DNA of 5,112 nucleotides, taken from positions 1 to 5,112 of the forward strand of contig JAEXBL010000246.1 in assembly GCA_023394015.1 (NCBI GenBank). Direction: 5' to 3'. The translations under genes were made by a program, and so were the position numbers. Source of the stretch: Pseudomonadota bacterium (GTDB lineage Bacteria; Pseudomonadota; Gammaproteobacteria; Burkholderiales; Burkholderiaceae_C). Below the pieces are notes generated by a model. The model searched no databases and was not told the DNA's origin. It was given only the letters and a program-made list of their open reading frames with translations. Below, one piece after another: positions 1-5,112 of this stretch. The number at the start of each line of letters is the position of its first letter. Position 1 is the first letter of the stretch.

Positions 1-1150
1 GTGATGGACGAAGCACAACTTCGCCCTCATGGGGTGCCGCAGTTTCGCAAGAAAACACAAAGTAACCACGAGGCCGCAGACAACGGTGCACCTCCGCCAT
101 CACCGACTCAAGGGGCCCCACGTGAACCAAAACCTCACAACATATTACGATATCATAGTTTTCCGCCGGCGATTTCTTAAGAAAATCAATGAGATCAGAG
201 TGAAACAACTGCGTATAAACTCCCCGCCTCTCGGCCAGTTCGATCATTTTTTGTGAAAGATCTACGCCGACGAACCTTCCTTCCACCGCCCCAAGATTGG
301 CTCCCACCAAACCTGTGCCACACCCCAGATCCAATACATCCCAATAAGTACCCGAAACGTATCTTCGAATTGTCTCAACTATAATCCGTGGCGTCTGATA
401 GCCCAAACTCTCCAAGAGATGCGAATCATAAGTCGCCGCATATTCATTATATTTTGCTTCAATGATATCGGCAGGTTGCCCAGTTCCGCCGTCTCTCAAG
501 TGCCGATACCAATATTGAATGATTTCGCTTTCTGGAGCAAGGGGCAAGGCTTGACCAATATAATCTCTTGCGCGCGCGAGATTGCCTCGCGCGATCTCGC
601 ATGACATCAATCCGATCAACACGTTCGGGGCTCTTGGCTGCTCTTTATTCACTCGCTCGAAGTGCGGAAGTGCTTCGGAAAATCTCCCCGCGAAGGCAAG
701 TTCCTGTGCATAAGTTAAGCGGATATTTATATCCTCAGAATATAGCGCAATTCCACGTGCCAGCAGCATCAACATCGCCGATCTATCGTTGCAAAGCTCA
801 GCAATCTTTATGGCGCGCTTCAGAGCGCTTATACCAAAAGAATTCAACGACAGCGCGTTATGAATACAACGCAGCGCTTCAGCGGGTTGCTTTGCTAATG
901 CGTAGAGGCGGCCGAGCTCAAGCACTGGCGCAACCTGCATCGGTGACACTGCACACGCACGCGACACCACGGCAATGGCGTCGCTGATACGTCCATCACC
1001 CTCCTCTATCCGTGCCTCGAGCAGCAGCAAGCGAATATCACCAGCATTCTGATTTCTTAGTCGCCGAACAGCATCACGGGCCTCTGCGTAGAGCCCATCG
1101 TCAATCAGTTTCTTAATCGCATAGAGATCTGTTTCCAAAAATTCACTCAT
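1..1150 (-). CDS. TPR-repeat protein fused to a SAM-dependent methyltransferase (C-terminus beyond window)
   Basis: I translated this frame directly: it is open from the ATG at 1150 to the window edge, giving 383 residues with no stop. Residues 9-210 form helical, TPR-like repeats, clearest at 79-104, 145-170 and 179-207. A linker with AKYNEYAATYDSHL (232-245) leads into a class I methyltransferase domain. Motif I is VLDLGCGTG (272-280), the acidic SAM ribose ligand is probably D297 in GVDLS, and D319 in HSDL probably contacts the adenine. Further signatures are YDIVICCEVLVHVG (332-345) and LRPRGYFVFS (358-367). The substrate is unknown; TPRs usually bind protein, so a protein or protein-bound substrate is a guess. 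The predicted location is the cytoplasm, as there is no signal peptide. An in-frame ATG two codons upstream (1156) directly follows a TGA and is an equally possible start; neither has a good Shine-Dalgarno. GC is about 45-50% and ATA, AGA and TTA codons are common, unlike all upstream genes, which suggests transfer. Confidence 0.9.
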   Translation of the reverse strand, partial: MSEFLETDLYAIKKLIDDGLYAEARDAVRRLRNQNAGDIRLLLLEARIEEGDGRISDAIAVVSRACAVSPMQVAPVLELGRLYALAKQPAEALRCIHNALSLNSFGISALKRAIKIAELCNDRSAMLMLLARGIALYSEDINIRLTYAQELAFAGRFSEALPHFERVNKEQPRAPNVLIGLMSCEIARGNLARARDYIGQALPLAPESEIIQYWYRHLRDGGTGQPADIIEAKYNEYAATYDSHLLESLGYQTPRIIVETIRRYVSGTYWDVLDLGCGTGLVGANLGAVEGRFVGVDLSQKMIELAERRGVYTQLFHSDLIDFLKKSPAENYDIVICCEVLVHVGPLESVMAEVHRCLRPRGYFVFSCETAAPHEGEVVLRPS

Positions 1151-1172
1151 GATCATTCAAACGGCACAATAA

Positions 1173-2132
1173 TTATTGGATCACTGTCACTAGAAACTCC
1201 CGGCTGATGTGCGCGCCGAGCTGGTTCACGCGGTCGAGGAACTGCGTCAAAAATGCGTGTAGCCCGGTGGCCAGGATGTCGTCGATGCGGCCGTAGCGCA
1301 AGTCGGCGCGCAGGCGACCGGCGCGGCGCAGGGTGTCACCCTGCGGGTCGGCGCCGACGTGGCGCAGGTTGTGCATCACCTCGCTCATGCAGTGGTGCAG
1401 CGAGCGCGGCATGGCTTCGCGCAGCATCAGCAGCTCGGCCACGCGCTCGGGGGTGATCACGTCGCGGTAGACCTTGCGGTAGGTCTCGAAGGCGCTGACG
1501 CTGCGCAGGATGGCCGACCAGTGGTAGTAGTCGTACTCCAGGTCGCGCTCGCTGGCGCTGCCGAAGAACTCGCTCTCCACGGCATGGAACTTCACGTCCA
1601 GGATGCGGGCGGTGTTGTCGGCCCGCTCCAGAAAAGTGCCCAGGCGCAGGAAGTGGAAGGCCTCGTCCTTGAGCATGGTGCCCAGCGTGACGCCGCGCGA
1701 CAGGTGCGAGCGGAACTTGACCCACTCGAAGAACGGCGCCGGATCGGCATCGAACGCGCCCGAACGGGCCAGGCGGCTGACCTCCAGCCAGGTCTGGTTG
1801 AGCGTCTCCCACACCTCGGTGGTGAGCGCCCCGCGCACGGCGCGGGCATTTTCGCGCGCCTGCTTCAGGCAGCTCAGGATGGAGGCCGGGTTGCCCTCGT
1901 CCAGCACCATGAAGCGCATCACGCCCTGCGGCGTGACCTCGCCGTGGCGCACGGTGTAGTCGGGCAGCAGCTCGCTGAGCGACAGCACGCCCTGCCAGCC
2001 GTATTGCGACACCGCCGCCGACTGCGGCAGCAGCGAAGTCTCGTGGTGCACGCTGAGCATGCGGGCGGTGTTCTCGGCCCGCTCGGTGTAGCGCGACATC
2101 CAGAACAGGTGATCGGCGGTGCTGGACAGCAT
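1173..2132 (-). CDS. Alpha-E domain-containing protein (DUF403)
   Basis: This complete 319-residue protein matches the alpha-E (DUF403) family in length and motifs. It is a mostly helical cytoplasmic protein of unproven activity that is routinely encoded beside circularly permuted ATP-grasp proteins, and it is thought to work with them in a predicted peptide-ligation or tagging reaction. The N-terminus TADHLFWMSRYTERAENTAR (5-24) is the family hallmark. A related block, FLRLGTFLERADNTARIL (161-178), recurs mid-protein, so the ERAxNTAR signature is present twice. No membrane segment or signal peptide is visible. The ATG at 2132 is well supported: GAGGAG lies 7 bases upstream and overlaps the stop codon of the preceding small gene, which suggests translational coupling. 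The last codons (for FLVTVIQ) use CTA and ACA and are less GC-rich than the rest, so the extreme 3' end may belong to a composition junction. The next gene starts only 16-22 bases after the stop. Confidence 0.95.
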   Translation of the reverse strand: MLSSTADHLFWMSRYTERAENTARMLSVHHETSLLPQSAAVSQYGWQGVLSLSELLPDYTVRHGEVTPQGVMRFMVLDEGNPASILSCLKQARENARAVRGALTTEVWETLNQTWLEVSRLARSGAFDADPAPFFEWVKFRSHLSRGVTLGTMLKDEAFHFLRLGTFLERADNTARILDVKFHAVESEFFGSASERDLEYDYYHWSAILRSVSAFETYRKVYRDVITPERVAELLMLREAMPRSLHHCMSEVMHNLRHVGADPQGDTLRRAGRLRADLRYGRIDDILATGLHAFLTQFLDRVNQLGAHISREFLVTVIQ

Positions 2133-2139
2133 GGACTTA

Positions 2140-2145
2140 CTCCTC
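2140..2145 (-). promoter_or_regulatory. Ribosome binding site of the alpha-E gene
   Basis: On the minus strand this reads GAGGAG, a strong Shine-Dalgarno 7 bases before the ATG at 2132. It overlaps the TGA stop (2146-2144) of the upstream small membrane-protein gene. This fixes the start and supports coupled translation. Confidence 0.85.
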
Positions 2146-2440
2146 AGCGCTCTTCATCGGGCGAACGACGTGCCAACGGACTGGGCAAACGCTTGCGCAA
2201 AAAATCACCAAAGAGCGCCCCAATGTATGCACCCGAACCAGCGGCCATGGCAACAAACAGGACGGCCAGAGGCCACATCGAAGCACCGCCACCTTGATAC
2301 GGCTGCGTGAACTCGGCGAACTCCACATAGCCAACAAATCCCAAGACAGGCACAAGCACTGAAATCCAGAGCACTCCAAGAGCCCAATGAAGCACAGCAG
2401 ACACCACGATCGAAAACAGGAAAACCTGATCAATATCCAT
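2144..2440 (-). CDS. Small membrane protein of unknown function (98 aa) between the ATP-grasp and alpha-E genes
   Basis: I do not recognise the family. The 98-residue product begins MDIDQVFLFS and has two strongly hydrophobic stretches. Residues 6-38 may be one long helix or a helical hairpin. Residues 56-78 end in a glycine zipper, G70-x3-G74-x3-G78, a pattern that often packs membrane helices. The segment between them (39-55) carries acidic residues and GGG. The tail, about 81-98, is rich in Arg and Lys, so it is probably cytoplasmic. The ATG at 2440 lies 5 bases after the ATP-grasp stop and has GGAGG 10 bases upstream, inside that gene's last codons. Its stop lies 11 bases before the alpha-E ATG. 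This tight packing, together with a hydrophobic pattern typical of real membrane proteins, argues that it is a real gene. GC is about 53% by eye against about 70% in both neighbours, which suggests a later insertion. A role as membrane anchor or partner for the flanking enzymes is inference only. Confidence 0.78.
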   Translation of the reverse strand: MDIDQVFLFSIVVSAVLHWALGVLWISVLVPVLGFVGYVEFAEFTQPYQGGGASMWPLAVLFVAMAAGSGAYIGALFGDFLRKRLPSPLARRSPDEER

Positions 2441-2445
2441 GTTGC

Positions 2446-3918
2446 TCAGGCCTCCAGCACCCAGGTGTCCTTCGTCCCCCCGCCCTGCGACGAGTTGACG
2501 ACCAGCGAGCCTTCCTTGAGCGCCACGCGCGTCAGCCCGCCCGGCGCCATCTGCACCTGCTTGCCCGACAGCACGAAGGGGCGCAGGTCGATGTGGCGCG
2601 GGGCGATGCCCGCCTCCACATGGGTGGGGCAGCTCGACAGGCTGAGCGTGGGCTGGGCGATGTAGTCCGCGGGCTGGGCCTGCACGGCGGCGCGGAACTG
2701 CTCGATCTCGGCCGCGCTGGCCGCGGGGCCGACCAGCATGCCGTAGCCGCCGGCGCCGTGCACCTGCTTCACCACCAACTCGTCCATGTGCGCCAGCACG
2801 TACTTGAGGTCTTCCGGCTCGCGGCACATCCAGGTGGGCACGTTGGCCAGGATCGGCTTTTCGCCCAGGTAGAACTCGATCATCTTCGGCACGTAGGGGT
2901 AGATCGACTTGTCGTCGGCCACGCCGGTGCCCACGGCGTTGCACACCGTCACGTGGCCGGCGCGGTAGGCCTGCATCAGGCCGGCGCAGCCGAGGGTGGA
3001 GTCGGCGCGGAATTCGCGCGGGTCCAGGTAGTCGTCGTCCACGCGGCGGTAGATCACGTCCACCCGCTGCGGCCCGCGCGTGGTGCGCATGTAGACAAAG
3101 CCGTCCTGCACGAACAGGTCCTGCCCCTCGACCAGTTCCACGCCCATTTGCTGCGCCAGGAAGGCGTGCTCGAAGTAGGCGCTGTTGTACATCCCGGGCG
3201 TCAGCACCACCACGGTGGGATCGGCGGTGGCGGCGGGGCTGCTGTCGCGCAGGGTTTCCAGCAGCAGGTCGGGGTAGTGCGCCACCGGCGCCACGGCGTA
3301 GGTGCTGAACAGTTCCGGAAACAGGCGCATCAGCATCTTGCGGTTTTCCAGCATGTAGCTCACGCCGCTGGGCACGCGCAGGTTGTCCTCCAGCACGTAG
3401 TAGTCGCCGCGCCCGCCCTGGCCACCGGCGCGCACGATGTCGATGCCGGCGATGTGCGCATACACCTGCTGCGGCACGGCCACGTCCTGCATGATGCGGC
3501 GGTACTGGCTGTTGCGCAGCACCTGCTCAGGCGGGATCACGCCGGCCTTCAGAATCTCCTGCCCGTGGTAGACGTCGTGGATGAAGCGGTTGAGCGCGGT
3601 CACGCGCTGCACCAGGCCGCGTTCCAGCATGGCCCATTCGTCCGCCGGAATGATGCGCGGGATCAGGTCGAAGGGAATCAGCCGCTCGGTGCCGGCGCCG
3701 TCTTCGTCCTGCTCGCCATACACGGCAAAGGTGATGCCGACGCGGCGGAAGATCATCTCCGCCTCCTCGTGGCGCGAGCGCATCAGCGCCGGGCTTTGCG
3801 CGCGCAGCCAGTCGGCGTAGGCGCGGTAATGCGGACGGATGGCGGCCTCGGCCGGGTAGCCCCGCACCTGGCCCTTGGCGGGCGCCAGGGCCTCGTACAT
3901 CTCATCGAACGGGTGCAT
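2446..3918 (-). CDS. Circularly permuted type 2 ATP-grasp protein (DUF404/DUF407)
   Basis: This complete 490-residue protein is the usual length for the family. ATP-grasp enzymes use ATP to activate a carboxylate for joining to an amine or thiol; the substrates of this subgroup are not established, although a peptide-ligase role has been predicted. The permutation is visible. The likely metal-binding ExN pair (E177, N179 in VLEDNLRVPSGVSYMLENR) comes before the likely ATP-binding lysine and glycine-rich loop (K384 onward in VVKQVHGAGGYGMLVGP), followed by HIDLRPFV (442-449) and SSQGGGTKDTWVL (476-488). Other family blocks are VIYRRVDDDYLDP (288-300) and ADDKSIYPYVP (334-344). The catalytic assignments are inferred by analogy. 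The frame is open to an ATG at 3957, but MHPFDEMY at 3918 is the better start: it has GGAGG at 9-base spacing and matches the usual N-terminus, while 3957 lacks a Shine-Dalgarno. It is probably cytoplasmic. It is followed 5 bases later by the small membrane gene and then by alpha-E, its usual partner. Confidence 0.95.
   Translation of the reverse strand: MHPFDEMYEALAPAKGQVRGYPAEAAIRPHYRAYADWLRAQSPALMRSRHEEAEMIFRRVGITFAVYGEQDEDGAGTERLIPFDLIPRIIPADEWAMLERGLVQRVTALNRFIHDVYHGQEILKAGVIPPEQVLRNSQYRRIMQDVAVPQQVYAHIAGIDIVRAGGQGGRGDYYVLEDNLRVPSGVSYMLENRKMLMRLFPELFSTYAVAPVAHYPDLLLETLRDSSPAATADPTVVVLTPGMYNSAYFEHAFLAQQMGVELVEGQDLFVQDGFVYMRTTRGPQRVDVIYRRVDDDYLDPREFRADSTLGCAGLMQAYRAGHVTVCNAVGTGVADDKSIYPYVPKMIEFYLGEKPILANVPTWMCREPEDLKYVLAHMDELVVKQVHGAGGYGMLVGPAASAAEIEQFRAAVQAQPADYIAQPTLSLSSCPTHVEAGIAPRHIDLRPFVLSGKQVQMAPGGLTRVALKEGSLVVNSSQGGGTKDTWVLEA
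2451..2455 (-). promoter_or_regulatory. Ribosome binding site of the small membrane-protein gene
   Basis: The minus strand reads GGAGG, located in the last codons of the ATP-grasp gene and 10 bases before the ATG at 2440. It supports the small gene being translated as part of the operon. As these codons also encode the ATP-grasp C-terminus (LEA), the match could partly be chance. Confidence 0.6.
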
Positions 3919-3927
3919 TGCGCCGCG

Positions 3928-3932
3928 CCTCC
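3928..3932 (-). promoter_or_regulatory. Ribosome binding site deciding the ATP-grasp start
   Basis: The minus strand reads GGAGG 9 bases before the ATG at 3918. The upstream in-frame ATGs at 3957 and 3939 have no comparable site, so this motif favours the shorter 490-residue protein. Confidence 0.8.
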
Positions 3933-3959
3933 AATCCATTGCCAAGCGAACAAGCATAG

Positions 3960-3975
3960 CAAGGCGCGGGCCTTG
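3960..3975 (-). repeat. Short inverted repeat after the ComEC stop
   Basis: On the minus strand this reads CAAGGC, a CCGC loop, then GCCTTG: a perfect 6-bp stem 6 bases beyond the ComEC stop codon. The following bases (CTATGCTTGTT) are not a proper T-run, so it is at best a weak terminator or an RNA stabilising hairpin between ComEC and the ATP-grasp operon. In GC-rich DNA such a stem may be chance. Confidence 0.4.
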
Positions 3976-3981
3976 GGCCGG

Positions 3982-5112
3982 CTACTCGGCGGGCGGCTGG
4001 TGGTGCCAGTAGCGGCGGCCGGTCTGGCGCTGGCACTGCACGGTGTCGGGGTGCTGGCTGCGCCACCACAGCGCGCCGCAGCGGGGCGACGCCACCAGTT
4101 CGGCCCCGCGCGCGGCGTAGCGCGCCCGCACCTCGGCCGCGGGGTGGCCGAAGCGGTTGCGGTAGCCCGACTGCACCAGCGCCCAGCGCGGCCGCACCGC
4201 GTCGATGAAGGCCGCCGACGACGAGGTGCGGCTGCCATGGTGCGGCACCAGCAACACGTCGGCGCGCAGGTCGGGCTCGCGCGCCATCAACGCCCGCTCC
4301 TGGGCCACCTCGATGTCGCCCACCAGCAGCGCCGTGCGCGCGCCGGCGCGCACGCGCAGCACGCAGCTCATGGCGTTGGACTTGCGTTGCACCGCATAGT
4401 CTTGCGCCAGTGGATGCAGCACGCTGAAGGCCACGCCGTCCCACATCCACTGCTGTCCGGCCTGGCAGCGCATGGCGGTGCGCGCGGCCTGCAGCTCGTG
4501 CCCCTCCTCGATCGACGACAGCAGGCTGGCGCCACGCTGCCAGCCCAGCAGCGCCGCGGCGCCGCCGGCGTGGTCGCTGTCGCGGTGGCTCAGCACCAGC
4601 AGGTCGATGCGCTCGCCCAGGGCGCGCAGCAGCGGCAGCAGCACGCGGTGGCCGGCGTCGCTCTCCAGCGAGTAGCGCGGGCCGGCGTCGTACACCAGCG
4701 TGTGGCCGGCGGTGCGCACGATGACGGCGTTGCCCTGCCCGACGTCGGCCGCCAGCAGTTCGAACTGGCCCTCTGGCGGCCGCGCCGGCTGCCACAGCAG
4801 CAAGGGCAGCAGCAGCGGCACGCCGGCCAGCCGCCAGGGCCACGGCCAGCGCAGCGCCAGCAGCAAGCCGCCCGCCACCGCGGCCACACCCAGCGCCAGC
4901 GGCGCGGCCGGCATCGACACGCTGGCCCACGGCCAGGTGGACAGCCACTGCAGCAGCGCGGCCAGCGGCGACAACGCCCAGCCAGCCACCGTCCACAGCG
5001 GCGACCACAGCACGCCACCCAGCGCCAGCGGCGTGACGACCAGGGTGACGACCGGAATCGCCACCAGATTGGCCAGCAGCCCCACCACCGACGCCTGCCC
5101 GAACAGCAGCAG
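3982..5112 (-). CDS. comEC: DNA internalization-related competence protein ComEC/Rec2, C-terminal part (start beyond window)
   Basis: The frame is open from the window edge to the TAG at 3984-3982, giving the last 376 residues of what is normally a protein of roughly 750-850 residues. ComEC is the inner-membrane channel that carries single-stranded DNA into the cytoplasm during natural transformation. The fragment opens with the end of the competence domain, LLLFGQASVVGLLANLVAIP, followed by several hydrophobic helices up to about residue 107. The C-terminal metallo-beta-lactamase-like domain follows, with DVGQGN (123-128), YDAGPRYSLESDAGHRVLLP (141-160), SHRDSDHAGG (175-184), GDIEVAQE (265-272) and PHHGSRTSS (290-298). 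This domain is thought to act as a nuclease on the non-transported strand; the metal-binding SHxDxDHxGG motif is intact. The N-terminal DUF4131/OB region is out of view. No frameshift is seen, so the gene looks functional in this part. The next gene starts 63 bases downstream on the same strand. Confidence 0.95.
   Translation of the reverse strand: MLLFGQASVVGLLANLVAIPVVTLVVTPLALGGVLWSPLWTVAGWALSPLAALLQWLSTWPWASVSMPAAPLALGVAAVAGGLLLALRWPWPWRLAGVPLLLPLLLWQPARPPEGQFELLAADVGQGNAVIVRTAGHTLVYDAGPRYSLESDAGHRVLLPLLRALGERIDLLVLSHRDSDHAGGAAALLGWQRGASLLSSIEEGHELQAARTAMRCQAGQQWMWDGVAFSVLHPLAQDYAVQRKSNAMSCVLRVRAGARTALLVGDIEVAQERALMAREPDLRADVLLVPHHGSRTSSSAAFIDAVRPRWALVQSGYRNRFGHPAAEVRARYAARGAELVASPRCGALWWRSQHPDTVQCQRQTGRRYWHHQPPAE

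Noticed and set aside
573..593. Inverted repeat CGCGCGAG with a 5-base loop
   Set aside because: It lies within the methyltransferase gene and follows from Ala-Arg codons (IARGNLARAR). There is no T-run and no reason to call a terminator or binding site.
568..987. Plus-strand open frame of 139 codons, with shorter ones at 29-256 and 419-604
   Set aside because: They lie opposite the TPR-methyltransferase coding sequence, show no domain signature, and the minus-strand frame explains the whole region.
1172..1177. AATAAT on the minus strand as a -10 element for the methyltransferase gene
   Set aside because: No acceptable -35 hexamer lies 16-18 bases upstream, and AT-rich sequence at the composition junction makes a chance match likely.
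1359..2297. Long plus-strand open frame (312 codons) opposite the alpha-E gene
   Set aside because: It is antisense to a clear family member in GC-rich DNA, where stop codons are rare in every frame. The translation is low-complexity (His, Ala, Gln, Arg rich) and matches no family I recognise.
2144..2944. Longer version (266 codons) of the small membrane-protein frame
   Set aside because: The part upstream of 2440 is an Arg/Gly/Ala-rich shadow of the ATP-grasp gene. The ATG at 2440 has a Shine-Dalgarno and begins the hydrophobic, normal-looking sequence.
3902..5008. Second long minus-strand frame overlapping ComEC
   Set aside because: Its translation is almost only Ala, Arg, Gly and Pro, typical of a shifted frame over a GC-rich gene, while the other minus-strand frame gives clear ComEC motifs.
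5086..5088. GTG as a possible start of a short ComEC-like protein
   Set aside because: The frame stays open to the window edge and the eight residues before it (LLLFGQAS) fit ComEC, so the real start lies outside the window.

Overview
The window reads as chromosomal DNA of a GC-rich betaproteobacterium, most likely Burkholderiales and possibly Comamonadaceae. That placement is inferred from codon use, the style of the ComEC and ATP-grasp proteins, and GC content of about 70% (by eye) in the conserved genes. It is not proven by any single marker. All five supported genes lie on the minus strand, so transcription runs from position 5112 towards 1. I saw no tRNA, rRNA, CRISPR array, insertion sequence or phage gene.

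Layout in transcription order: (1) 5112-3982 is the C-terminal part of a ComEC/Rec2 DNA-uptake channel, with its start outside the window. (2) A 63-base gap (3981-3919) holds a small hairpin and the ribosome binding site of the next gene. (3) 3918-2446 is a circularly permuted type 2 ATP-grasp protein (DUF404/DUF407). (4) 2440-2144 is a 98-residue membrane protein of unknown function. (5) 2132-1173 is an alpha-E (DUF403) protein. (6) 1150 to beyond position 1 is a TPR-repeat protein fused to a class I SAM-dependent methyltransferase, with its C-terminus outside the window.

The ATP-grasp and alpha-E genes are a well-known pair. They often travel with a transglutaminase-like protease, and comparative genomics has predicted that the set carries out a peptide or amide ligation reaction. 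Here the pair is modified in two ways. A small, less GC-rich membrane-protein gene sits between them with tight 5- and 11-base junctions. The position right after alpha-E, where a transglutaminase is often found, is held by a TPR-methyltransferase with markedly lower GC (about 45-50%) and different codon use. The change in composition is sharp and falls at the last codons of the alpha-E gene. The simplest reading is a conserved host operon whose downstream flank was replaced or interrupted by horizontally acquired DNA. A functional link between the methyltransferase and the ATP-grasp/alpha-E pair is possible but not shown by the sequence.
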